From JAQVWU01 sp964628455 (GTDB lineage Bacteria > Bacillota > Clostridia > Oscillospirales > CAG-272): a stretch of 21,769 bases of DNA. The notes under the pieces were generated by a model that worked only from the letters and a program-made list of their open reading frames with translations, searched no databases and was not told the origin of the DNA. The DNA is taken from contig CAZVPD010000051.1 of NCBI GenBank assembly GCA_964628455.1, positions 1 to 21,769 on the forward strand. The letters run 5' to 3'. The position numbers were made by a program, and so were the translations under genes. Each line of letters opens with the position of its first letter. The stretch's first letter is position 1. Of the stretch, positions 15,691 to 21,681 are shown in pieces.

Positions 15691-16672
15691 TGTTCTGACG
15701 CTCCTTGTCGTATTTTTCATAAGCCAGAATGATTTTCTGAACCAGTCTGTGCCGTACAACGTCGCGGTCGGTGAAGGTGTGTATGGCGATCCCCTCGATG
15801 TTTTTCAGGATCCGCACCGCTTCGGAAAGTCCGCTGCGTACCCCGCGCGGAAGGTCGGTCTGCGTCAGGTCGCCGGTGACCACCGCCTTTGAATTAAATC
15901 CGAGCCGCGTCAGAAACATCTTCATCTGTTCCGGCGTGGAATTCTGGGCTTCATCGAGTATGATAAACGAATCGTCAAGCGTGCGCCCCCTCATATAGGC
16001 GAGAGGCGCTATTTCTATGGTTCCGCGCTCGATATGCCTCGCGTAATTCTCCGGTCCGAGCATCTCGAACAGGGCGTCATACAGCGGGCGCAGATACGGA
16101 TTGATCTTGCTCTGCAGGTCGCCCGGAAGATATCCGAGTTTTTCCCCCGCCTCCACCGCGGGACGGGTCAGGACGATCCGGCTGACTTCTTTTGCCCGCA
16201 GGGCGGTGATCGCCATGGCGACAGACAGAAAGGTCTTGCCCGTACCGGCAGGACCTACCCCGAGGATAACGGTATTCTTTTTGATCAGTTCGACATACCT
16301 GCGCTGCCCCACTGTTTTTGCCTTGATGGGTTTGCCTTTCATGGTGATGCAGATACAGTCGTCATCGAATGCGGAAAGCTCCTCGACACGGCCGTCATTG
16401 ACCATATCGATGACATAGCCGACATTCTGGTCGGTCAGGTCGTCGCTGTACGACGCCATGCGGCAAAGGCACTGAAGCGCCGAAGCGGCGAGGTTGACTT
16501 TTTCGATATCATCACCGGAGATAACAATGGCGTTTCCCGCCGTCTTGTCGGTCTCGCGCGTGACGATATCCACCCCGAATTCTTTTTCGATTTTCGCCAT
16601 GTTGGCGTCAAAGCTGCCGAATATGACTGCGGTCTGCTCCAGGCTGTCGGTCAGAATAATCCTCTCGGTCAA
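15650..16672 (-). CDS. phoH: PhoH-like ATPase (PhoL type)
   Basis: 340 aa if translation starts at TTG 16672 (GGGA about 8 nt upstream). This gives the expected N-terminus TERIILTDSLEQ...IFGSFDANM, closely like other PhoH proteins, whose length is about 320. The frame stays open to GTG 16837, but the extra 55 residues do not look like the family and have no good ribosome site. PhoH proteins are P-loop ATPases, predicted RNA helicase/nuclease partners, nearly always beside ybeY. Walker A is GPAGTGKT (140-147); Walker B is FIILDEAQN (236-244); TRPAVEAGEKLGYLPGD and TGDLTQTDLP are the other family blocks. The 3' end overlaps ybeY by 41 nt. It is the first gene of the housekeeping series; YqfC/YqfD-type sporulation genes that precede it in many spore formers are absent. 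Confidence 0.93.
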   Translation of the reverse strand: MTERIILTDSLEQTAVIFGSFDANMAKIEKEFGVDIVTRETDKTAGNAIVISGDDIEKVNLAASALQCLCRMASYSDDLTDQNVGYVIDMVNDGRVEELSAFDDDCICITMKGKPIKAKTVGQRRYVELIKKNTVILGVGPAGTGKTFLSVAMAITALRAKEVSRIVLTRPAVEAGEKLGYLPGDLQSKINPYLRPLYDALFEMLGPENYARHIERGTIEIAPLAYMRGRTLDDSFIILDEAQNSTPEQMKMFLTRLGFNSKAVVTGDLTQTDLPRGVRSGLSEAVRILKNIEGIAIHTFTDRDVVRHRLVQKIILAYEKYDKERQNSAQENRSRYLYKK

Positions 16673-16866
16673 AGCTGTAATTCCCTGCCGCTGCGAAACG
16701 GAGGTGTCCTCCTGTATTTTATGATCATAGTTTTCGGCGGTATCCGGCCCCCCGGTCGTTATACGGCAGGCAATCCGCCTGAAATCAGGCAGACGCAGCC
16801 GTGAAAAAGTTCGCGTCGAAACAGATTCCCCGGACACCGCAATCGTTGCTGATCATATTCATTGTA
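16673..16866 (-). promoter_or_regulatory. phoH 5' leader with possible promoter, small hairpins and a mini-ORF
   Basis: A -10-like TACAAT (16861-16866) lies at the upstream edge but has only a weak -35 (TAGAAT, 18 nt away), giving a leader of about 180 nt. Within it, an AGGAGG is locked in a perfect 5-bp hairpin GGAGG-ACA-CCTCC near 16700-16713, with no start codon at a useful distance. A GCCTG/CAGGC hairpin lies near 16780-16793. A 19-codon reading frame starts at ATG 16728 and its TGA (16669-16671) overlaps the phoH TTG. No known riboswitch is recognised. Confidence 0.3.
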
Positions 16867-17049
16867 TCATACTTTCCGTATAAAATTCTACCCTTTATAA
16901 AAAGTTTTATTGATTTTCCGTAAATTTTATCTTTTTCCCCGTCCGCTCCGGCACTCCGGTCATGATACGGCGGAAATCAATAAAATAAACTTCAAAACGG
17001 GCCGGCGTGTTTTTTGTAAAAAAGTATGGATTTTTTGTCGTTTCCGGTG

Positions 17050-17055
17050 TATAAT
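17050..17055 (+). promoter_or_regulatory. -10 box (TATAAT) upstream of the 78-aa protein gene
   Basis: A perfect TATAAT lies 42 nt before the ATG at 17097, but no convincing -35 hexamer is found 16-18 nt upstream, where the DNA is T-rich. Positions 16867-17096 hold the two divergent leaders and nothing else I can identify. Confidence 0.4.
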
Positions 17056-17096
17056 GAATTATCAGATGCAACGTCGGACAAAAAAGAGGATCTTTC

Positions 17097-17333
17097 ATGT
17101 CAAAAAAAAATAACCCGCGCGGCGGGGAATCCGCAAAGCAGGAGATGCCGAGAGTCTGCGCCTTTTGCGACAAATCGGTGCTTTTATCAGACAGAGACAC
17201 GGTTCTGTGCTCCAAATTCGGCGTGGTTTCCTGCGATTATGTCTGCCGCCGTTTCCGCTATGACCCCCTCAAGCGCGTCCCGAACGCCCCGCCCCCTATC
17301 GTCGGGCTCAATCCCGACGACCTTTTGTGCTGA
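17097..17333 (+). CDS. Small cysteine-rich protein, conserved-looking, function unknown
   Basis: 78 aa. Start ATG 17097 has GAGGA about 7 nt upstream. After a basic, Lys/Asn/Gly-rich N-terminus it has a CxxC pair (Cys 21/24) and further cysteines at 38, 46 and 50, followed by RRFRYDPLKRVPNAPP. This layout, a CAFCDKSV knuckle plus GVVSCDYVCRRFRYDPLKR, suggests a small zinc- or metal-binding module, and I recall similar short proteins in Clostridia genomes. The C-terminus is NPDDLLC. The stop codon overlaps the proposed GTG start of thiN by 7 nt, so the two are probably cotranscribed and coupled. No signal peptide or membrane segment. A real function cannot be given; the gene looks genuine because of its ribosome site, TATAAT and tight linkage. 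Confidence 0.75.
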   Translation: MSKKNNPRGGESAKQEMPRVCAFCDKSVLLSDRDTVLCSKFGVVSCDYVCRRFRYDPLKRVPNAPPPIVGLNPDDLLC

Positions 17334-17968
17334 CCGGCATGCCTTTTATCGGCGGAAGCGGCCCCTGCTGCCGCATCATGGGCGCGGGTGAATATTTCGG
17401 CGGCTTTGTTTCGCATCCGGGAGACCTTGTGATCGCGGCGGACGGAGGACTGGACCGGCTGCGTTCGATCGGAACCGAACCGGACATCATGATCGGCGAT
17501 TTCGATTCCGCCCGGGCGATGCCCGAAGGCGGAAATGTCATCCTGCTGCCGCGTGACAAAGACGACACCGACACCCTTGCCGCCGTCCGATACGGACTGG
17601 AACGCGGATTCCGCGAGTTTTACATCTGGGGCGGAACAGGGGGCAGAGCCGACCATACGGCGGCGAATGTTCAGACGCTCGCCTTCCTCTCAAAAAACGG
17701 TGCGCGCGGATACCTGTTCGGCAGCGGTGAAACCGTTACGGCAGTCACAGACGGCAGCATAACCGTCAGAAGCGAAGAAGAAGCACATATCTCGGTTTTT
17801 TCACACAGCGACAACTCCTGCGGGGTCACCCTTTCGGGACTGCGTTATCCTCTTTCGGACGCCGAACTGACAAACGCCTTCCCGGTCGGCGTCAGCAACC
17901 GGATAACCGGCGGAGAAGCCGTGATCACGGTAAAAAAAGGAACGCTGATGATTTATCTGCTGAAGTAA
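17327..17968 (+). CDS. thiN: Thiamine diphosphokinase
   Basis: 213 aa from GTG 17327; an ATG at 17339 is an equally possible start, and neither has a strong ribosome site, which fits coupling to the overlapping upstream gene. It transfers pyrophosphate from ATP to thiamine to give thiamine diphosphate. Motifs: AADGGLDRLRSIG, then GDFDS with its metal-binding aspartates, DKDDTDT, and GGTGGRADHTAANVQ, all hallmarks of the TPK catalytic domain. The C-terminal part is the beta-sandwich thiamine-binding domain, with CGVTLSGLRYPL, FPVGVSNRI and a final VKKGTLMIYLLK. Length matches bacterial ThiN (about 210-215). No TPP riboswitch was recognised upstream, consistent with a salvage enzyme. A strong terminator follows 32 nt after the stop. 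Confidence 0.94.
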   Translation: MLTGMPFIGGSGPCCRIMGAGEYFGGFVSHPGDLVIAADGGLDRLRSIGTEPDIMIGDFDSARAMPEGGNVILLPRDKDDTDTLAAVRYGLERGFREFYIWGGTGGRADHTAANVQTLAFLSKNGARGYLFGSGETVTAVTDGSITVRSEEEAHISVFSHSDNSCGVTLSGLRYPLSDAELTNAFPVGVSNRITGGEAVITVKKGTLMIYLLK

Positions 17969-17999
17969 AAATTTACCGAAGTAAAATCGCAGAAATACG

Positions 18000-18050
18000 A
18001 CACGGCAGAATGACCGCGGTTTTCCGGGCGGCGATTCTGCCGTGTTTTTT
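18000..18050 (+). terminator. Rho-independent terminator after thiN
   Basis: CACGGCAGAAT (18001-18011) pairs perfectly with 18034-18044. Further CCGC/GCGG pairing is possible inside, and a run of six T residues (18045-18050) follows. A strong intrinsic terminator for the small protein-thiN transcript. Confidence 0.92.
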
Positions 18051-18249
18051 GCTTATAGCTCTAAGTTTACTGTAATATCCGGTGCCGCCCGGCGGAAAGC
18101 GTCATACGGCTTCCTCTTATTACCGTCCCGGATTCTTTTCCGCCCGGAAGACATATTCGCCGTTTTTAACAAAACGCCTCATGCTGAAAGCGCTTCCGGA
18201 CACAGGACCGGCGACAGCTTTTTTTATTCCTGAGGTCATAAAAAAGCAT
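18051..18249. other. Intergenic stretch between convergent genes, no gene supported
   Basis: About 200 nt between the thiN terminator and the stop of the ceramidase-family gene. A 39-codon minus-strand frame (18120-18239) has no ribosome site. An AT-rich imperfect hairpin at about 18217-18247 might end the minus-strand transcript. Nothing else is recognisable. Confidence 0.5.
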
Positions 18250-19545
18250 TTATAAAAGTTCTCCGAGCAGCCTGAGATTTTCTTTGAGGATATGGGTGTC
18301 CGTATTGTCGGCAAGGCAGAACACATGGCCGCGCCTGAACATCAGAACCTCGTATCCCCCGCGGCAGAGCTGGTCCTCGGAAGGCAGATACGAATTGGAG
18401 CCGTTGGTGCAGCTCAGGCACAGCGTATACGCAAAACGGCTGTGGTGGCGCATGCGGATCGATATCTCGGAGAAGAACTCAAACCCGAAGGGGACGAACG
18501 CCACGGGTCCGAGCGCGATCACGGTCTGCGGGAGAAGGAACGCCTCGGGCGCGGCGCGTCCGCTTTCGTATTCCTCCACGATGCCCTCAAGCGTGCGGTA
18601 GCGCATCAGCTCGGCGTTGTGCGGCGGAACTTTTCCGCCGAATGCCGCAAGCTCCGCTTTGGCCTGCGCAAGGGGGATCATCGGGGCATAGGGCAGCCTG
18701 AGCGTTCCCGCGGCGGCGGAGAGCGGAGCCGTCCGGTAGTCCTTGATCGTACGGAAGATCCTGACGGCGTCCTGCGCCGCGATCTGGCCGAGTTCGTTGA
18801 CGTAGCGAAGGTCTCCCGTCGTGCGCCCGTTTGAAAGGCGCGGTCCGACGTCCCCCTGAGAACCGTTGAAGAACGCGGTGACCGCTCCGCTTTCGCGCTC
18901 AAGCGTGTCGATCATGATCCCCGCCCAGTCGCGGGTGATCTCGTTGTTCATACCTGCGGCGGTGCAGTGCGCCCCGTAGTGCACGAGATTTACGATCGGT
19001 TTGCCGTCTTCGCCTTTGATCGAGAGGACGGTCATATTCGGGTCATACTGCCCCCACGGGTTCTGTCCGAGTCCGATATTGCCGTCCACCGAGGTTTCGC
19101 GGCGGTTGATGCCCACTTTGCTTTCCGCGGTGCCCACGCCGAACACGGCCGGCACCATCGACGCGAACGCTTTTTTCGCCGCTTTTACGATATTCGGTAT
19201 GAAGATCGATTCGACATAGGCCATATCCACGTCTCCCCAGCCGGTCGTACCGTCGGTTCGCGGCCCCGAATGGGTGTGCGTCGCGGAGAGAATGACATGC
19301 TCCGGAGCGATGCCGGCAGCCTCCCCCACTTCGCGCCGGATCCTGTCCGCAATCGCCGTCTGCACGAGGCAGACGGTAACGCTGATGAGCGCAGCCGAAA
19401 CATCTCCGTATTTCAGGGCGATGACGGTCGCCGTAAGGTCATCGTTTACCGACGTCGACACGACGTCCGGACGGTAGCCGTAAAGGAACGCGCCGACCGG
19501 CGGAGTGATGATCTCACGCCCCGCGCCCGCATAAAGTTTATCCAT
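18250..19545 (-). CDS. Neutral/alkaline ceramidase N-terminal-domain family hydrolase, substrate unknown
   Basis: 431 aa from ATG 19545, chosen because AGGAGG lies 8-9 nt upstream; an in-frame ATG at 19569 has none. It matches the N-terminal catalytic domain of neutral ceramidases: AGAGREIITPPVG at the start, the zinc-ligand motif ATHTHSGP (88-95), NLVHYGAHCTAAG (His 189/193), and an NGSQGDVGPR block (residues 227-236). In characterised ceramidases the last block reads GDVSPN, and its serine is reported to be catalytic. Here that position is glycine. The usual C-terminal Ig-like domain is also missing (enzymes of about 650-780 aa elsewhere). No signal peptide, so it is probably cytoplasmic. 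It is likely a metal-dependent hydrolase of the fold but not a true ceramidase. Transcribed alone from the promoter at 19617-19645, divergent from rubredoxin. Confidence 0.85.
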   Translation of the reverse strand: MDKLYAGAGREIITPPVGAFLYGYRPDVVSTSVNDDLTATVIALKYGDVSAALISVTVCLVQTAIADRIRREVGEAAGIAPEHVILSATHTHSGPRTDGTTGWGDVDMAYVESIFIPNIVKAAKKAFASMVPAVFGVGTAESKVGINRRETSVDGNIGLGQNPWGQYDPNMTVLSIKGEDGKPIVNLVHYGAHCTAAGMNNEITRDWAGIMIDTLERESGAVTAFFNGSQGDVGPRLSNGRTTGDLRYVNELGQIAAQDAVRIFRTIKDYRTAPLSAAAGTLRLPYAPMIPLAQAKAELAAFGGKVPPHNAELMRYRTLEGIVEEYESGRAAPEAFLLPQTVIALGPVAFVPFGFEFFSEISIRMRHHSRFAYTLCLSCTNGSNSYLPSEDQLCRGGYEVLMFRRGHVFCLADNTDTHILKENLRLLGELL

Positions 19546-19594
19546 AAGGTCTCCTCCTGATTTTATCATAAGTTTTTCTATTCATAATATTTTC

Positions 19595-19606
19595 CGGCAT
19601 ATGCCG
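19595..19606. promoter_or_regulatory. 12-bp perfect palindrome just downstream of a promoter, candidate operator
   Basis: CGGCATATGCCG at 19595-19606 is a perfect palindrome located at about +5 to +16 relative to the expected minus-strand start of the ceramidase-family gene. Its position fits a repressor site; no regulator gene is visible. Twelve bases of symmetry can occur by chance. Confidence 0.4.
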
Positions 19607-19616
19607 CTTATACTGC

Positions 19617-19645
19617 ATTATACACGGCAGTCCCGTATTTTTCAA
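19617..19645 (-). promoter_or_regulatory. Sigma-A promoter of the ceramidase-family gene
   Basis: Minus strand TTGAAA (19640-19645) and TATAAT (19617-19622) with exactly 17 nt between them. Start is expected near 19610, giving a leader of about 65 nt before ATG 19545. Confidence 0.8.
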
Positions 19646-19646
19646 G

Positions 19647-19667
19647 TGTTAAAAATTTTATTTAACA
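19647..19667. promoter_or_regulatory. Inverted repeat TGTTAAA-N7-TTTAACA between divergent promoters
   Basis: Perfect 7-bp arms (19647-19653 and 19661-19667). A further TGTTA at 19680-19684 forms a second, weaker inverted pair with the right arm. It lies immediately upstream of the minus-strand -35 and about 20 nt before the plus-strand -35, where a regulator could act on both genes. The half-sites resemble Rex-type TTGTTAA but the spacing (9 rather than about 4) does not fit. Confidence 0.4.
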
Positions 19668-19687
19668 ATTAATTATATATGTTATAC

Positions 19688-19716
19688 TTGACAACAGCCA
19701 ATGAATATATTATAGT
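19688..19716 (+). promoter_or_regulatory. Sigma-A promoter of the rubredoxin-SLOG operon
   Basis: TTGACA (19688-19693), 17-nt spacer, TATAGT (19711-19716). The -35 is perfect and the -10 matches 5 of 6. Start is expected near 19723, about 27 nt before the rubredoxin ATG. Confidence 0.85.
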
Positions 19717-19749
19717 AAAAATATAAACAATTTAAAGGGGGATCATGAT

Positions 19750-19917
19750 ATGGCAAAGTATGTATGTTCGGTCTGCGGCTATATTTACGACGAAGAATAC
19801 GGCTGTCCCGAGATGGACATCGCTCCCGGCACAAAATGGGAAGACATCGACGAGGACGAATTCACGTGTCCCGCATGCGGAGCCGCAAAGGCAATGTTCG
19901 ACAAGATGGATGACTAA
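19750..19917 (+). CDS. Rubredoxin
   Basis: 55 aa. Small iron protein that carries one electron with a single Fe bound by four cysteines. Here they are Cys 6 and 9 in VCSVCGYIYD and Cys 40 and 43 in TCPACGAAK, the exact CxxCGY...CPxCG pattern. Other family features are APGTKWEDI and aromatic Tyr 4, Tyr 11, Tyr 13 and Trp 30 of the core. The loop between them has an extra cysteine (Cys 19 in YGCPEM), unusual but not a ligand. Start ATG 19750 has AAAGGGGG 8 nt upstream; another ATG at 19745 is out of frame. Rubredoxins in anaerobes supply electrons to oxygen- and superoxide-reducing enzymes, none of which is adjacent. The SLOG gene begins 8 nt after its stop. Confidence 0.95.
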   Translation: MAKYVCSVCGYIYDEEYGCPEMDIAPGTKWEDIDEDEFTCPACGAAKAMFDKMDD

Positions 19918-19925
19918 GCAACAAA

Positions 19926-20438
19926 ATGACGCCGATCATTCCCGTATCTTCCGGACCCGCCGACGCGTGCTGCTTTACAGGCCACCGCTCGATGAAGGAG
20001 GAAGACATTTCTCCGGCCGTGCACACGATCTGTGCGGAGATACACAGGCTTTATAAACTCGGCGTCAGCAGGTTTTTTGCCGGCGGAGCGCTTGGTTTTG
20101 ACATGACGGCGGCTGTTTGTGTCATCAATATGAGATATGAATATCCCGGTCTGTCGCTTATACTGGCGCTTCCCTGCCGCGGCCACACATCCGGATGGGA
20201 GCAGAAGCAGAAAAACCGTTTCGGCTCGGTCATGGACCGCGCCGACGATGTGGTTTATGTCACCGACGGCCCGTATGAAAACGGATGCATGATGCGCCGC
20301 AACCGCTACATGGTGGACAGAGCGGCATACTGCATCGCCTGGTATGACGGCAGGCCTGCAGGCGGAACGCGGTACACCGTCCGTTACGCCGCGGCAAAGG
20401 ACAGGACCGTGATCAATATATACGGAATATCCGGCTAG
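19926..20438 (+). CDS. SLOG-superfamily protein (YpsA / DUF1273 type)
   Basis: 170 aa. Rossmann-like nucleotide-binding fold of the SLOG/LOG group: CCFTGHRSM at the first strand (15-23), FFAGGALGFDMTAA (50-63) as the glycine-rich loop, LILALPCRGH, a WEQKQKNRF helix, ADDVVYVTDGPYENGCMMRRNRYMVDR, and GGTRYTVRYA near the end. Members are proposed to sense or cleave nucleotide-derived ligands; YpsA in Bacillus influences cell division when overproduced, mechanism unclear. ATG 19926 has no Shine-Dalgarno and lies 8 nt after the rubredoxin stop, so it probably relies on coupling. It ends inside the terminator stem at 20437. It could be an ordinary housekeeping SLOG protein. Confidence 0.85.
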   Translation: MTPIIPVSSGPADACCFTGHRSMKEEDISPAVHTICAEIHRLYKLGVSRFFAGGALGFDMTAAVCVINMRYEYPGLSLILALPCRGHTSGWEQKQKNRFGSVMDRADDVVYVTDGPYENGCMMRRNRYMVDRAAYCIAWYDGRPAGGTRYTVRYAAAKDRTVINIYGISG

Positions 20439-20477
20439 CGGCAGGACGGACAAGGCTTCGTCCCGCTGCTTTTTTTA
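20437..20477 (+). terminator. Rho-independent terminator after the SLOG gene
   Basis: Positions 20437-20448 pair with 20459-20470 (12-bp stem, one G-U pair and one mismatch, 10-nt loop), followed by a run of T residues to 20476. The stem begins within the SLOG stop codon. Confidence 0.88.
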
Positions 20478-20506
20478 TTGACAAACCTCGCGGCATCCAG
20501 TATAAT
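20478..20506 (+). promoter_or_regulatory. Perfect consensus sigma-A promoter
   Basis: TTGACA (20478-20483), 17-nt spacer, TATAAT (20501-20506): full consensus. It directly abuts the preceding terminator and drives the zinc-ribbon membrane protein; leader about 65 nt. Expected to be strong or tightly controlled. Confidence 0.9.
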
Positions 20507-20578
20507 GGAATGGAAAAATAATCAAAAAAGAATAAAAATACAAACAGTCCTCAGACAAATCATTCGGGAAAGGAAAGT

Positions 20579-21670
20579 ATGGTTTATAAGTCGGACCATA
20601 CGCGGCGTCTTTTTATGCCTGTCTTTACATACAAATGTCCCGCATGCGGCGGATCGCTGAAATTCGAGCCGGATCACGGCAAATTCGGCTGCGAATACTG
20701 CGGCAGCGCCTTTGAAGAGGATTATCTGGCTTCGCTGGACGACCATGTTTTCGACAATGTGAAAAAAGCCGACGGAGACGAATACGGCAAAGCGGACGAG
20801 GGCGCCCAGCTTGTTTATTCCTGCCCCAGCTGCGGCGCGGAAGTTGTCACCGATCAGACAACGGCAGCCACCGTGTGCTACTACTGCCATAATCCGGTCG
20901 TGCTGACAGGCAGGCTGGCCGCGGAACTCCGTCCGGACGCGCTCCTTCCGTTTAAATACGATAAAAACGGCGCCAGGGAAAAGTTTTTCGCATGGATCAA
21001 AAAGAAGAAATACGTTCCGAAGGAATTTATATCCGCCGAAAGCGTGGAGAACATCTCCGGGATCTACTATCCCTACTGGCTTGCCGACTACAGCACCGAC
21101 GCCGCATTCAGCGGCGAAGGCCGGATCGTCACCCACACGTCCACCTTCACCCATAATATCACCACCACAAAGCACTTCGCGGTCACGCGCCAGGCCGACA
21201 TCGCGTTCCGCAACATCGAACGCGGCGCGCTGAAAAAAGCCGACCGCAAGCTTTCGGACGGCGTCCATCCCTATCAGGTAGAGGAACTGATCGGATTCGA
21301 GCCCTCCTACCTGTCCGGCTTTCTGGCGGAAAAACGGGATGTGGAGGCCGACGAAGTCCGCGGTTCGGTCGAAGAGGAGATCAAGGGTTATGTACAGCCG
21401 CTTCTGACCGCAAATTCGCCTTATACGTCCATCACAGGCAACTCGACCGTCGCTTTCAAAGGCAGCGACTTCAGATATACGCTGCTGCCCGCATGGATCA
21501 TGACGTATAAAGGCAACGACGGCAAAATGTATTATTACGCCATGAACGGCCAGACGGGAAACACCTGCGGAATATTGCCTGTAGACCGGAAAAAGCTGCT
21601 GCTCCACAGCATGATCCTTGCCGCGGCGCTGTGTGCGGTGATGTCGCTGATACTTTACATGATCAATTAA
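20579..21670 (+). CDS. Double zinc-ribbon, single-TM protein (YdjG-like)
   Basis: 363 aa. Start ATG 20579 with AAAGGAAAG close upstream; a second in-frame ATG at 20615 lacks a ribosome site but would remove a non-conserved leader. It has two CxxC...CxxC zinc ribbons: Cys 20/23 with 38/41 (KCPACGG, CEYCGS), and Cys 82/85 with 100/103 (SCPSCGAE, CYYCHN). A beta-rich middle domain includes LLPFKYDKNGAREKF, SGIYYPYWLADY and TLLPAWIMTYKG, and a C-terminal hydrophobic helix spans about 340-362. So it is a cytoplasmic zinc-ribbon domain anchored by its tail. It is similar in layout to B. subtilis YdjG, encoded next to the TPM protein YdjH in the pspA-ydjGHI envelope-stress locus. Often misnamed as a replication protein or TFIIB-like. 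The next gene, a secreted protein, starts 11 nt on. Confidence 0.8.
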   Translation: MVYKSDHTRRLFMPVFTYKCPACGGSLKFEPDHGKFGCEYCGSAFEEDYLASLDDHVFDNVKKADGDEYGKADEGAQLVYSCPSCGAEVVTDQTTAATVCYYCHNPVVLTGRLAAELRPDALLPFKYDKNGAREKFFAWIKKKKYVPKEFISAESVENISGIYYPYWLADYSTDAAFSGEGRIVTHTSTFTHNITTTKHFAVTRQADIAFRNIERGALKKADRKLSDGVHPYQVEELIGFEPSYLSGFLAEKRDVEADEVRGSVEEEIKGYVQPLLTANSPYTSITGNSTVAFKGSDFRYTLLPAWIMTYKGNDGKMYYYAMNGQTGNTCGILPVDRKKLLLHSMILAAALCAVMSLILYMIN

Positions 21671-21681
21671 GGAGAACGGAA

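Noticed and set aside
16907..17215. 102-codon minus-strand frame in the phoH to small-protein intergenic region.
   Set aside because: Overlaps the supported 78-aa gene and its leader, no ribosome site, composition unlike the neighbours.
18120..18239. 39-codon minus-strand frame after the hydrolase gene.
   Set aside because: No Shine-Dalgarno, no recognisable motif; lies in a convergent intergenic gap and could be chance.
17969..18250. Possible TPP riboswitch or other structured RNA near thiN.
   Set aside because: No thi-box core sequence was seen on either strand near thiN; the only structure is an ordinary terminator.
19647..19667. Possible Rex operator.
   Set aside because: The half-sites resemble TTGTTAA but the gap is about five bases too long for the known consensus; kept only as an unassigned inverted repeat.
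19745..20056. 103-codon + strand frame starting 5 nt before the rubredoxin ATG.
   Set aside because: Out-of-frame shadow of rubredoxin and SLOG; the rubredoxin frame carries the exact iron-binding motifs.
20522..21607. 361-codon minus-strand frame opposite the zinc-ribbon protein.
   Set aside because: The + strand product has four ordered CxxC motifs, a membrane helix, a ribosome site and a promoter; the antisense product has none.
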